Assembly: GCF_009696575.1 (NCBI RefSeq) | Contig: NZ_VULQ01000015.1 | Location: 1-41,486, forward strand | Origin: Anaerococcus porci | GTDB lineage: Bacteria > Bacillota > Clostridia > Tissierellales > Peptoniphilaceae | Direction of reading: 5' to 3' | Length of the DNA: 41,486 bases | Part shown: piece by piece, positions 8,739-17,598 of the stretch | How the letters are laid out: each line of letters starts with the position of its first letter | Position numbering within the stretch: the stretch's first letter is position 1 | Translations under genes and position numbers: made by a program | The notes under the pieces: model-generated | What the model was told of the DNA's origin: nothing | The model's database searches: none | Seen by the model: the letters and a program-made list of their open reading frames with translations, nothing else

Positions 8739-9551
8739 CTAATAATCATTGATAATATCACCAAGTGGGTCTCCTGTATTTGAAGAGGCTCCATTTGATG
8801 AAGATGATTCTTTAAGTTTCAAATAAATTAGAGCTATGGCAAAGCCTATAACACCAAGTCCTATTAAGGTAAGTTGTGGTATTGCTGCAAATACAAAACC
8901 AATGGCAAAAAATGGCCAGGTTTCCTTAGTGCTCATCATATTTATTACCATGGCATAACCTACTGCTGCAACCATACCTCCACCAACTTCCATGCCATGA
9001 TTTAGCCAATCAGGCATAGAGTTTAATACTGACGTAACAACCTTTGGAGATACAAAGCAAAGGGCAAAAGCTGGTATAGCTATTCTTAAACCTTGCATTA
9101 GGATAGCTAATATTTGAAGTATTTCAATCTTTCTAAAGTTTCCTTTTTCTGCTGCTGAATCCATTCCGTGAACTATAGGAATAGCAAGTGTTCTTGCTAT
9201 CATTGTTAAGAATAATCCTGCTACTGAAAGTGGAACTGCTATAGCTATAGATGTATTTATAGCGTTGTTTACATTTCCTGTCCCATCTTGTAGGGCTATA
9301 ACCATAATTATAGCACTTGCTACTGAAGCTAGTGCTGCATCTGGTGCAACTGCCGCTCCTACATTTGCCCATCCTAGGGCTATCATTTGAAGGGCTCCTC
9401 CAAGCATAATCCCTTCTTTTAAGTGTCCACTTACAAGTCCAATCAAAGTACAAGCTACTATTGGTTGATGGAACTGAAACTGATCGAGTATTCCTTCCAT
9501 ACCTGCAAGTAGGGCAACTATAACAATTAAAATAACTGTAATTGTTGACAT
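8739..9551 (-). CDS. manY: PTS mannose/fructose/sorbose family transporter subunit IIC
   Basis: 270 aa with many hydrophobic helices. 'LLAGMEGILDQFQFHQPIVACTLIGLVSG' at the N-terminus and 'GGALQMIALGWANVGAAVAPD' are typical of IIC in this class. It translocates the sugar while IIAB phosphorylates it. The C-terminal tail (about 245-270) is hydrophilic and Ser/Asn-rich ('ESSSSNGASSNTGD'). It lies 9 bases downstream of the IIAB gene. Confidence 0.95.
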   Translation of the reverse strand: MSTITVILIVIVALLAGMEGILDQFQFHQPIVACTLIGLVSGHLKEGIMLGGALQMIALGWANVGAAVAPDAALASVASAIIMVIALQDGTGNVNNAINTSIAIAVPLSVAGLFLTMIARTLAIPIVHGMDSAAEKGNFRKIEILQILAILMQGLRIAIPAFALCFVSPKVVTSVLNSMPDWLNHGMEVGGGMVAAVGYAMVINMMSTKETWPFFAIGFVFAAIPQLTLIGLGVIGFAIALIYLKLKESSSSNGASSNTGDPLGDIINDY

Positions 9552-9560
9552 AATTCCTCC

Positions 9561-10565
9561 TTAAGCCAAACCAAGTTCTGATTTCGCTTTTCTCATAATA
9601 TTAGTAAAATTATCTCTTTGGTCTGATGGAACCTTTCTAACGTCTATATTTACACCTAAATCTAGAAGTTTTTCAAAGGTTTTTACATCTTCTTTGCCCA
9701 TAGAAACTGTACTTGTAACATAGGCCTTTCCTTGAGAATGTGACATAGAACCTAGGTTTAATTCCTTAAGATCAATCCCTTTTTCTATAAGCTCTAGAGC
9801 ATCTTCTGGGTTTTCAAATAAAAGCATTGCCCTAGTTTTGCCAAATCGAGTATCCTTAAATATTTCAGCCATTTTCCAAATTGGAACAACGTGCGCCTTA
9901 ACTCCTGGAAGAGCTGCCTCCATAATCATAGACTTACGAAGATTATCTTTGCTTACATTATCACTTACAACAATAATCCTGTCAGGATTTGTAGATTTTG
10001 TCCAACTTGTAGCAACTTGACCATGAAGAAGTCTTGTATCAATTCTTGCAAGAACTATATTGATTTTTCCATCTCCTAATACAGTCCCTTCAGGAATTGA
10101 GCCTTGACTTATAGCAGAATCTTTGCTTGGTTTCTCTGATGAAATATTTTTATTATTATAGTCATCCATCAAACTTTCAGGCTTTGTCCTTACTCCTTCC
10201 TTGGCAGGTTCTAGTAAAACTTTTGCAAGATCATGGGATTTTTCTTCCATAAGTCTTGAGCCTAAGGCTTCTATAAGCATTGGTAAATTAAGACCTGTTA
10301 GTATGGCCCAGTTTTCTTCGTGACCATTTAATAAGGCTGAAACTTGATTAAATGGTGTTCCACCCCATAGGTCAACTAAGAAAATAATTTCCTCGCAATC
10401 AAGCCTTTTGATTTTTTCTTCAAGCTCAGCCCTTAGATCATCTGGACCCATAGATGGCAAAAGTACTGCTGTTTCAAGCTTTTCTTGCTCACCAAAAATC
10501 ATCTCACCTGATTGTCTTATACCTTCGGCAAATTCTCCATGACTTGCTAGTATAATACCTATCAT
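9561..10565 (-). CDS. manX: PTS mannose family fused IIAB component
   Basis: 334 aa. The IIA domain (about 1-125) has the phosphoryl-accepting His9 in 'LASHGEFAEG' and the 'VDLWGGTPFNQ' motif. A hydrophilic linker of about 40 residues (125-165) joins it to a IIB domain with 'ARIDTRLLHGQVATSW', where His181 is the phosphorylated residue. Cytoplasmic: phosphate passes from HPr to His9, then His181, then to sugar held by IIC-IID. First gene of the four-gene operon. No LevR/ManR-type activator or sigma-54 gene is seen nearby. Confidence 0.95.
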   Translation of the reverse strand: MIGIILASHGEFAEGIRQSGEMIFGEQEKLETAVLLPSMGPDDLRAELEEKIKRLDCEEIIFLVDLWGGTPFNQVSALLNGHEENWAILTGLNLPMLIEALGSRLMEEKSHDLAKVLLEPAKEGVRTKPESLMDDYNNKNISSEKPSKDSAISQGSIPEGTVLGDGKINIVLARIDTRLLHGQVATSWTKSTNPDRIIVVSDNVSKDNLRKSMIMEAALPGVKAHVVPIWKMAEIFKDTRFGKTRAMLLFENPEDALELIEKGIDLKELNLGSMSHSQGKAYVTSTVSMGKEDVKTFEKLLDLGVNIDVRKVPSDQRDNFTNIMRKAKSELGLA

Positions 10566-10598
10566 CTTATACCTCCTTTTGATTGATATATCATTATT

Positions 10599-10628
10599 AG
10601 TTTACACCATATGCTTAAACCTTAGCAA
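10599..10628 (-). promoter_or_regulatory. Candidate promoter of the mannose-family PTS operon
   Basis: On the minus strand TTGCTA, 18-base spacer, TAAACT, followed by AAAGGAGG before the ATG at 10565. No sigma-54 (-24/-12) signature and no clear catabolite-response element were seen. Confidence 0.35.
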
Positions 10629-10732
10629 GCTAAATTTTTCTATAATTTTTAAAGATATATAAAAAGCACTTATTAATGAGATAAAATATAAAAGAGAGTA
10701 TAGTCATATTAATATAAAGAAAGGGTTAATCA

Positions 10733-13594
10733 ATGGAAAAATACACATTATTAAAAAATAAAAAATACGAAAAACTTGGCCTTGATGTCTACCTTTACGA
10801 ACACAAGAAAACCAAGGCTAAGATTAATTATATAAAGACAGATGATAAGAACAAGACTTTCGCTATAAGCTTTAAGACCCCTCCTGAAAGCTCTAAAGGA
10901 ATATCCCATATCTTAGAGCATTCAGTCTTAAATGGATCCAAAAAATATAGAACTAAAGAACCTTTTATGGATATGATAGCTTCAAGTCTTCAAACTTTCC
11001 TAAATGCTATGACTTTTCCAGATAAAACAGTCTATCCTGTAGCAAGCGAGAATGAGAAAGACTTTTTTAACCTTCAAGATGTCTACCTTGATGCAGTATT
11101 TAATCCAAGGGTATTAGAAAAAGAAGAAATATTTTTACAAGAAGGAAGAAATTATAGGTTTAATGAAGATAGAGAACTTGAAGTATCGGGCGTGGTTTAT
11201 AATGAAATGAAAGGAGCTATGACAAATCCTGATACAATTATTGTAAACCACATCAATAAATACCTTTATAAAGACTCCTGTTATGAGTATATCTCTGGTG
11301 GTAATCCTTATGATATTGCAAAGCTTACATATGATGAGTTTGTAGACTACTATAAGAGATTTTACCATCCAACAAATTCCAATATTTTCTACTATGGGGA
11401 TATGGATATAGATAAATATTTAAAAAATCTAGATGAGGAATACTTATCAAAATATGAATATAAGAAAATTGATGTGGATTTAAGTGTTAAAGAAAATTCC
11501 TATGATAAGGTTATTTATGAGGATTTCCAATCAAATAAGGAAGATCCTAACAAGTCATACCTTACCTATTCGTTCCTTACAAATGAGTCCTCTAATATAA
11601 AAGAAAGTCTTACAAATGGAATTTTATCAATTGCCCTTATCAATTCTGATTCTTCAAGAATAAGCCAAAGAATCTACAATGAAATTGAGCCAGAAGCTTT
11701 TTATGCAAGATTGGGATATGGCTCTCGTTCATCTATCCAAATTACAGCCCAAGGGGCAAGCGATAAAAAACTGGATAAGTTTATAGCAATAATCGAAGAA
11801 GAGCTTAAATCTTATAGTAAGGAGATTCCAAAAGACTCTCTAAAAGCTGCCCACTCACTTTTTGACTTTTCTCAAAGAGATCAAATAAATTCAGCTAGCA
11901 AGGGAATTGAATATATCTTAATGCATAATCTTGATAATGAAATATTTGAAACACTTGAATTAATTGACATTATAAATGAACTAGGTGATTTAATAGAAAC
12001 TGACTATTATGAAAAATTTCTTAATAAATATTTCTTAAATAACAAGACCAAGCTTATCCTTGTAGCAAAGCCTAAAAAAGACTACTTTAATAAAATTGAA
12101 GAGAAAATCAATTTAGAGCTTAAAAATTTAAAGAAAAGTTTAGATGAAAATGGGATAAAAGAACTTAAGAAAAAAGAAAAAATTTTAGAAGATTTTCAAA
12201 ATAGACCTGACACTAAAGAAGAAAAAGATACTATCCCAAAACTTGATATAGAAGACCTTGATACAAAAGTCGAAAATATACCAAGATATATAGAAGGTAA
12301 ATTCATTCACCACTCCTATGATACAGCTGGAATGATTTATACATCTATCTATTTTGATATAAATCATTTAAATCTTGAAGAAATAAAGATTTTAAGTCTT
12401 ATAAGTGACTATTTAGGATCAATAGATACAAAATCCTATTCCTACCAAAAATTAGATGATATAATCCCTATAAATATGTCTGGATTTAATCTTAATATAG
12501 TAAGCCTTAAGAAAAAAGATGGAAAAATTACAAATCTTTTAAAAGTAGATTTTAAGACAACTAGTGATAGGTATGAGTCATCCCTTAATATAATTATGGA
12601 GATTTTAGAAAATTCAATCTTTGATGATAAAAAAAGACTTACAGATTTAATAAAGCAAATTAAGGCTTCTTTTGAAATGACTATGTATGATTCAGGACAT
12701 ATGCTTGCCCTTACCAGAAACTTTGCTCACTTTGATAAGCTTTCTTATATAAAAGAAAACTTAAGTGGTATAGGCCACTATTACTTCTTAAAAGATATAG
12801 AAAATTTATCAAATAATAGTTTTGACACTTTTAGAAAAAAGCTTGAATCTGTATATAAAAAAGCTATCACAAAGGATTATATTTTAAATATCACATCAGA
12901 TGATAAGGATTATGAGCTTTCAAAAAATCTTATTGATGACAAGTTTAAGGGATTTAAAGATAAAACTTATAATGATTTAGAAATAGATTTTAATGATAAA
13001 TATTTTAAAGAAGCCATAAAGTCTGATGCCAACGTAAACTATGTTTCTATTGGAGCAAGACTTAAAGAAAATGATCAAAAGAAATTAAATCATATAACTT
13101 TTGCATGCCAAATCCTATCAAATCCATATCTCCATGATTTAATCCGTGCCAAAGGTGGAGCATATGGTGCAGGAATTATGATTGATAAGTATGGAAATAT
13201 AGGAGCTTACTCATATAGGGATCCTAATATAGAAAAAACCATAGATAATTACAAAAAAATCCCAGAAATTCTAGAAAACTTGAACCTTGACCAAAGAGAC
13301 TTTACTAATCAAAAAATCTCAAAAATGGGTTCATATCTTAAGCCAAAGTCTTTAAGTGAAAAAGGTTCAACAGACTTTATAAGATATATTCAAGAAGTTG
13401 ATATAAAAGAAATAGAAGAAAAGCTTGATGATATAAAAAATGCTAGTATCTCTGATATAAAGGCTTTAAAAGATGATTTTAAATATATTTTTGACCAAGA
13501 TAATATAAGTGTGTTTGGAAATAGGGGGATGATAGAAGAAAATAAAGACTTATTTGATGATATAATAGACATAGACTCTTATACTAAAACCTAA
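10733..13594 (+). CDS. M16C family zinc metalloprotease (presequence-protease-like)
   Basis: 953 aa, the full four-domain length of M16C peptidases (Cym1/PreP, bacterial HypA-type). The inverted zinc motif HxxEH is His59-Ile-Leu-Glu62-His63 in 'GISHILEHSVLNGS', and the third metal ligand is Glu158 in 'VYNEMKGAM'. The C-terminal half has the catalytic Arg/Tyr region 'LIRAKGGAYGAG'. These enzymes form a clam-shell chamber and degrade peptides of limited size. No signal peptide, so cytoplasmic. A ribosome site AAGAAAGGG precedes the ATG. It stands alone and is followed 21 bases later by an IS630 element that has not cut the reading frame. Confidence 0.93.
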   Translation: MEKYTLLKNKKYEKLGLDVYLYEHKKTKAKINYIKTDDKNKTFAISFKTPPESSKGISHILEHSVLNGSKKYRTKEPFMDMIASSLQTFLNAMTFPDKTVYPVASENEKDFFNLQDVYLDAVFNPRVLEKEEIFLQEGRNYRFNEDRELEVSGVVYNEMKGAMTNPDTIIVNHINKYLYKDSCYEYISGGNPYDIAKLTYDEFVDYYKRFYHPTNSNIFYYGDMDIDKYLKNLDEEYLSKYEYKKIDVDLSVKENSYDKVIYEDFQSNKEDPNKSYLTYSFLTNESSNIKESLTNGILSIALINSDSSRISQRIYNEIEPEAFYARLGYGSRSSIQITAQGASDKKLDKFIAIIEEELKSYSKEIPKDSLKAAHSLFDFSQRDQINSASKGIEYILMHNLDNEIFETLELIDIINELGDLIETDYYEKFLNKYFLNNKTKLILVAKPKKDYFNKIEEKINLELKNLKKSLDENGIKELKKKEKILEDFQNRPDTKEEKDTIPKLDIEDLDTKVENIPRYIEGKFIHHSYDTAGMIYTSIYFDINHLNLEEIKILSLISDYLGSIDTKSYSYQKLDDIIPINMSGFNLNIVSLKKKDGKITNLLKVDFKTTSDRYESSLNIIMEILENSIFDDKKRLTDLIKQIKASFEMTMYDSGHMLALTRNFAHFDKLSYIKENLSGIGHYYFLKDIENLSNNSFDTFRKKLESVYKKAITKDYILNITSDDKDYELSKNLIDDKFKGFKDKTYNDLEIDFNDKYFKEAIKSDANVNYVSIGARLKENDQKKLNHITFACQILSNPYLHDLIRAKGGAYGAGIMIDKYGNIGAYSYRDPNIEKTIDNYKKIPEILENLNLDQRDFTNQKISKMGSYLKPKSLSEKGSTDFIRYIQEVDIKEIEEKLDDIKNASISDIKALKDDFKYIFDQDNISVFGNRGMIEENKDLFDDIIDIDSYTKT

Positions 13595-13615
13595 TTAAAA
13601 GCGTATAATAAGAAT

Positions 13616-14149
13616 ATGAAAAAGATAATAGATGAAAAAACAAAAAAAGAAATTTATGAGCTTGAAAAAGCCATAAAAAATACAAACAATAAAAAAGAAG
13701 AAGTTAGACTAAAAGCAATGATTTTAAAACTTCAAGGGGTAACAACACGAGAAATTTCTGAAAAGCTTGATGTTGCAATGTCTACAATCTTTGAATGGTT
13801 AAGAAAATATATAAAAAGTTCTATTGATGGACTCAAAAATAAAAAAAGAATTGGTAATAATAGAAATTTGACATTCGAAGAGGAAAAAGAATTTTTAAGA
13901 CAATTCGAAGAAAGGGCAGAAAAAGGTCAAATAATAACAGCCAAAGAAATAGAAAAAGCTTACCGAGAACTAGTTGGTCACTCTATAGGTAATGGACAAA
14001 TATATTATGTTCTAAAAAGACACGGATTCAGAAAAATAATGCCAAGGAGTAGACATCCCAAAAAAGCAAACGAAGAGGCTATAGAAGCCTCAAAAAAATT
14101 AAATCCAAAACAGGAGAAATTAGAAACGTTAACCCGAATAAAAGAGTAA
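13616..14149 (+). CDS. IS630-family transposase, N-terminal frame (OrfA)
   Basis: 177 aa if translation ends at the TAA. It has the N-terminal helix-turn-helix of IS630 transposases ('LQGVTTREISEKLDVAMSTIFEWLRKY') and a second Tc1-like DNA-binding region ('GQIITAKEIEKAYRELVGHSIGNGQIYYVLKRHGFRK'). The catalytic DDE residues are all in the next frame. The A7 run at 14092-14098 reads A AAA AAA in this frame, a classic -1 slippery heptamer. Shifting there gives a single protein of about 350 aa. Confidence 0.85.
   Translation: MKKIIDEKTKKEIYELEKAIKNTNNKKEEVRLKAMILKLQGVTTREISEKLDVAMSTIFEWLRKYIKSSIDGLKNKKRIGNNRNLTFEEEKEFLRQFEERAEKGQIITAKEIEKAYRELVGHSIGNGQIYYVLKRHGFRKIMPRSRHPKKANEEAIEASKKLNPKQEKLETLTRIKE
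14092..14098 (+). promoter_or_regulatory. Putative -1 ribosomal frameshift site (A AAA AAA)
   Basis: The heptamer lies in the correct phase in the OrfA frame (tca aaa aaa tta). After a -1 slip, reading continues in the OrfB frame through 'RNVNPNKRVRIMFQDEAGFGR', which is the expected IS630 sequence upstream of the OrfB ATG. I did not identify a clear downstream stimulatory structure. Confidence 0.65.
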
Positions 14150-14667
14150 GAATCATGTTTCAAGACGAAGCAGGATTTGGACGCATAAACAAGCCAAAAT
14201 ATTGCTGGTGCAATAAAAAGATAAGACCACAAGTCCCATGCCACCACATAAGGGAATATAGATATGCATATGGTGCAGTAGAAGCAATTACTGGCGAAAA
14301 TTTCTTTTTAGTACTTCCTTATTGCAACACAGATTGCATGAACGTGTTTTTAGAAGAGTTATCAAAAGATTATAAGGAAGATAAGATACTACTAGTTTGT
14401 GATGGTGCAACATGGCATAAATCAAATGGACTTAAAATCCCAGAAAACATAGAAATAATACATATACCACCCTATACTCCAGAAATGAACCCCATAGAAC
14501 AAATTTGGAAACAAATAAGGTCAATGGGATTTAGAAATGAGTTTTTTCATTCATTAACAGATGTTGTAAATAGATTATGTGAAACTATAAATCACCTTAC
14601 TAAAGAAATGGTTAAAAGTATAACTCATAGAGATTGGATACAATATATGGAGTTAAATAGGTATTAG
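14098..14667 (+). CDS. IS630-family transposase, catalytic frame (OrfB)
   Basis: The first ATG of this frame is at 14155 (170 aa), but homologous sequence starts upstream, consistent with production by -1 frameshifting from OrfA (189 codons from 14098). The DDE catalytic core is visible: 'MFQDEAGFGR' (first Asp), 'LLVCDGATWHKS' (second Asp) and 'PYTPEMNPIEQIWKQIR' (Glu). These motifs look intact, so the element may still be active. Confidence 0.85.
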   Translation: MKSKTGEIRNVNPNKRVRIMFQDEAGFGRINKPKYCWCNKKIRPQVPCHHIREYRYAYGAVEAITGENFFLVLPYCNTDCMNVFLEELSKDYKEDKILLVCDGATWHKSNGLKIPENIEIIHIPPYTPEMNPIEQIWKQIRSMGFRNEFFHSLTDVVNRLCETINHLTKEMVKSITHRDWIQYMELNRY

Positions 14668-14795
14668 TATTAACTATCAACAATCTTAATTCTAGATTTA
14701 AGATGATTTAAAAAGTATATTTGAAATATCAATTTTTATGTTAGATTTATAAAACTCATTTGATATTCGGGTATAGTTTAATTGAGGAGATATTT

Positions 14796-15911
14796 ATGAA
14801 TAATTTAAATGAAGATAACGAAAAATCCTTGGAAAATAGCCTAAATAAAGCTATAGCTGATATGGATTTTTCAAATATAAGCGAAAAAGTCAAGAATAGC
14901 CTTGATAATTTTATAGAAAATACTATCAATTTTGTAAATAAAAAAAGCGAGAGAAAGCCAGTCATCCCCATAAAAGATCCTATGGTATGTGTGCAAAAAC
15001 CACCAGAAAAATCAAAGTCTTCATTTTTCAAGACTTTTTCCGGCATATCAGCCTTCACATCCTTTGGTATGCTTATATCTATCTTAGATGATTTTAGCTT
15101 TTCAGATTTTAATCTCTTTGTGCTTTTTACAGTTGTAGGAATAGGACTTTATAGATTTGCTAAAAGAATAGATATTATATCAAAAGACTATGAAAGATTT
15201 ATAAAGGAACTTGGCAATAATACTGTAATAAGTATAAGAGATTTGGCATCAGCTGTACAGAAAAGTGAAAAAGATACTATAAAAGAGCTTTTATATATGA
15301 TGGATAAGGGATATTTCAAACAAGCAAGAATAGTAGAAAATGATTCCTTATTTTTACTTGATATACCAACCTTTAATCTTTATAAAAACCAAAATATGAA
15401 ACTACCAAAAGAAAATATTTATGAAAAGGAAAAGCTTATAGCTGAAAGCGCCCATGATGATGTGACCATAGAGAAAGCTGAAGACTTGGTTAAATCTTCT
15501 AACCAATACTTATCTTCAATAAAACTTTCTATATCGAGAATAGAAAATAGAGCCTTTTTAGAAAAAGTAATAGAATTAAAAAAGACCATACAAAATATAA
15601 TAAATATTGTAAAAAGATATCCAGAAAAAGCTCAAGCTCTTGATAAATTTATGAATTACTATCTTCCTACAACTGTAAAGCTAATAGATGCCTATACAGA
15701 ATATGAAATAATGGGAAGTGATGAAAAAGATATACTTTCTGCTATGAAAGAAATTGATTCATCTATATTTACTATAAACGAAGCTTTTGAAAAAATACAA
15801 CTGGAATTATTGGAAGATAGGACTATGGATATTAAAACAGACATAGATACTATGAAACTTCTACTAAATCAAGAAGGTTACCTAAAAAAAGATTGGAGTA
15901 AAAATGAGTGA
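14796..15911 (+). CDS. xpaC: XpaC-like membrane protein (5-bromo-4-chloroindolyl phosphate hydrolysis family)
   Basis: 371 aa. I choose the ATG at 14796 (MNNLNEDNEK) because GAGGAG lies about 8 bases upstream. An earlier in-frame ATG at 14760 lacks a site. Two adjacent hydrophobic segments at about residues 75-95 and 100-120 ('FSGISAFTSFGMLISIL', 'FNLFVLFTVVGIGLYRFA') anchor it. The region after them ('TVISIRDLASAVQKSEKDTIKELLYMMDKGYF') resembles a winged-helix/PCI-like module of the XpaC family, and the C-terminus is helical. The family name comes from a B. subtilis phenotype, and real hydrolase activity is doubtful. It overlaps telA by 8 bases, as xpaC adjoins yaaN in B. subtilis. Confidence 0.8.
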   Translation: MNNLNEDNEKSLENSLNKAIADMDFSNISEKVKNSLDNFIENTINFVNKKSERKPVIPIKDPMVCVQKPPEKSKSSFFKTFSGISAFTSFGMLISILDDFSFSDFNLFVLFTVVGIGLYRFAKRIDIISKDYERFIKELGNNTVISIRDLASAVQKSEKDTIKELLYMMDKGYFKQARIVENDSLFLLDIPTFNLYKNQNMKLPKENIYEKEKLIAESAHDDVTIEKAEDLVKSSNQYLSSIKLSISRIENRAFLEKVIELKKTIQNIINIVKRYPEKAQALDKFMNYYLPTTVKLIDAYTEYEIMGSDEKDILSAMKEIDSSIFTINEAFEKIQLELLEDRTMDIKTDIDTMKLLLNQEGYLKKDWSKNE

Positions 15912-17013
15912 TATTAAATTAAGTCTAGATGGATCTGACAAAGATCCAAGATTTGACCAAATTGAGAAAAAAGACGAAATTAAAATTGATAAAGCCATCA
16001 ATTTCTCTGATGATGAGCTAAAACAGATAGAAGAATTTTCAGAAAAAATTGACCTTACAGACTCAAATATCATCTTACAATATGGTGTTGGGGCCCAAAA
16101 AAAGATATCAAACTTCTCAGAAAAAACTCTTGATACTGTAAGAAATAAGGACCTTGGAGAAATAGGAAATCTTTTAGATAATGTTGTAAGTGAGATAAAG
16201 TCCATGGATGAAGATGATGAAGGTGGAGTATTTGGCTTTTTCAAAAAACAAAAATCTAAGATGGAAAGTTTAAAACTTAGGTACCAATCAACTGAAAAAA
16301 ACATAGATGAAATAGCAAAGGCCTTGGACAACCATCAAATAACCCTACTTAAGGATATTTCTATGCTAGATCAAATGTATGATTTAAATGAAGACTATTA
16401 TAAAGAGCTTTCTATGTATATAGAAGCTGGAAATAGAAAACTTCAAAAAACCTATAACGAACAAATACCAGAGCTTGAAAGAAAGGCCGCTGAGTCGAAC
16501 CTACCAATGGATGCTCAAAAAGTAAATGATATGAAATCAATGGCAAACAGATTTGAGAAAAAACTCCATGATTTGGATCTTACAAGAATGGTCTCCATGC
16601 AAATGGCTCCACAAATAAGGATGGTGCAATCATCCAACTCAATTATGGCTGAAAAAATCCAAACTACTATAGTAAACACAATACCTCTTTGGAAAAATCA
16701 AATGGTTTTAGCCCTAGGTATGAAACATACTGAAAGTGCCATAAGAGCTCAAGAAGCAGTAACAAATCTCACCAATGATCTACTTAAGTCAAATGCTGAT
16801 AAGCTAAAACAAAACACTATTGATACAGCAAGGGCAACCGAGCGTGGTATAATAGATTTGGATACAATCAAGCACACAAACGATAGCCTTATTTCTGCAA
16901 TAGAAGAAGTAAGAAATATCCAAATAGAAGGTAGAGCAAACAGAGCTCAAGCTAAGGATGAACTTAAAAGACTTGAAAGTGAGCTAAAGAAAAATCTACT
17001 AAAAAGAGATTAA
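15904..17013 (+). CDS. telA: TelA family toxic-anion-resistance protein
   Basis: 369 aa, the usual TelA/YaaN length, largely alpha-helical and charged. Typical stretches are 'IILQYGVGAQKKISNFSEKTLDTVRNKDLGEIG', 'FGFFKKQKSKMESLKLRYQSTEKNIDEI' and 'MVSMQMAPQIRMVQSSNSIMAEKIQTTIVNTIPLWKNQM'. The family was named for tellurite resistance, but its molecular action is unknown. No other ter genes are in the window. Cytoplasmic, with no membrane segment. Translationally coupled to xpaC upstream and followed 15 bases later by the small FakA-like protein. Confidence 0.9.
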   Translation: MSDIKLSLDGSDKDPRFDQIEKKDEIKIDKAINFSDDELKQIEEFSEKIDLTDSNIILQYGVGAQKKISNFSEKTLDTVRNKDLGEIGNLLDNVVSEIKSMDEDDEGGVFGFFKKQKSKMESLKLRYQSTEKNIDEIAKALDNHQITLLKDISMLDQMYDLNEDYYKELSMYIEAGNRKLQKTYNEQIPELERKAAESNLPMDAQKVNDMKSMANRFEKKLHDLDLTRMVSMQMAPQIRMVQSSNSIMAEKIQTTIVNTIPLWKNQMVLALGMKHTESAIRAQEAVTNLTNDLLKSNADKLKQNTIDTARATERGIIDLDTIKHTNDSLISAIEEVRNIQIEGRANRAQAKDELKRLESELKKNLLKRD

Positions 17014-17028
17014 TGTTAGGAGATAAAA

Positions 17029-17289
17029 ATGACAGAAAAAATAGAATTTAAATTTGATACTCAACTTTTAATAGCTGGTGAAGACTTAGATGAAGATGAA
17101 ATATTCGATTATATAACAGAAAATTTTGAAGGAGACAGTCTTCTTGCAGTAGGTGATGAAGACCTTATAAAAATCCACTTCCACACAAATAAACCATGGG
17201 AAATCTTAGAATATGGTCAATCAATTGGGGATATATTTGATGTTGTAGTAGAAAATATGCAAAGACAAGCTGATGGACTACAAGGATAA
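17029..17289 (+). CDS. Small stand-alone protein resembling the middle domain of fatty-acid kinase FakA
   Basis: 86 aa with its own ribosome site (TTAGGAGAT). The pattern 'GDSLLAVGDEDLIKIHFHTNKPWEILEYGQSIGDIFDVVVENMQRQ' (35-80) matches the FakA/DAK2-type proteins just after the kinase (DhaL) domain, where 'GDS.VVVGD..LIKVHVHTN.PG..LEYA' is typical. His50 and His52 align with the two histidines of the FakA zinc site, but the usual Cys of 'CTEF' is replaced ('EFKFDTQLL'). No kinase domain or FakB gene is in the window. It looks complete, not a truncated gene, and is in an operon with xpaC-telA. Its role is unknown. Confidence 0.7.
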   Translation: MTEKIEFKFDTQLLIAGEDLDEDEIFDYITENFEGDSLLAVGDEDLIKIHFHTNKPWEILEYGQSIGDIFDVVVENMQRQADGLQG

Positions 17290-17314
17290 AATACTTCAAA
17301 TAAAGTTAATTTTA

Positions 17315-17464
17315 GGAGCTGTTGTAAAATTATGAATTTCTAACATCACAATCTTACAAGCTTCTCATAGGCAATTTGAAAATAGCCTGCCACTCATGGA
17401 GGCGAATTGTCATGAAAGAGCTTGTAATGATTTTGAAACGATTAATTCATTCTGCAACAGCCCC
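17315..17464. repeat. Palindromic MITE-like repeat, copy 2
   Basis: 150 bases with terminal arms GGAGCTGTTGTAAAATTATG and, on the other strand, GGGGCTGTTGCAGAATGAAT. The inner arms share TTACAAGCT. The apical hairpin GCCT(G)CC-ACTCAT-GGAGGC occupies the same place as the apical hairpin of copy 1 with different bases. It lies between two genes whose 3' ends face each other. The rest of the gap 17290-17598 is AT-rich and I see no gene in it. A short palindrome AAGATTTC-TT-GAAATCTT (17577-17594) lies just past the corA stop. Confidence 0.75.
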
Positions 17465-17598
17465 TTTTAATATACAATAATAACAATTGAGTTTATATAA
17501 GAATAAGTTAGTATAAAATTTTAAGCTCTCAACTAAAAATAAATATTAAGATGTTAGAATTATCAAAACTAAATCCAAGATTTCTTGAAATCTTACTA

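Larger units (their letters stand above)
13616..14667 (+). mobile_element. IS630-family insertion sequence (coding part)
   Basis: Two open frames together encode one IS630-type DDE transposase. IS630 elements insert at TA dinucleotides. I could not identify matching terminal inverted repeats in the 20 bases upstream or the roughly 100 bases downstream, so only the coding span is given. The element sits between the M16C protease gene and the xpaC-telA operon. Confidence 0.8.

Noticed and set aside
9133-9453. Long minus-strand frame inside the IIC gene
   Set aside because: Shadow frame of the real IIC gene, with unlikely composition rich in Ser, Tyr, Arg and Cys.
10566-10732. Sigma-54 promoter or LevR-type control of the mannose PTS operon
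   Set aside because: No GG-N10-GC signature was found upstream and no activator gene is nearby.
13595-14795. Terminal inverted repeats and TA duplication of the IS630 element
   Set aside because: I compared both flanks by eye and found no convincing match, so element ends are not claimed.
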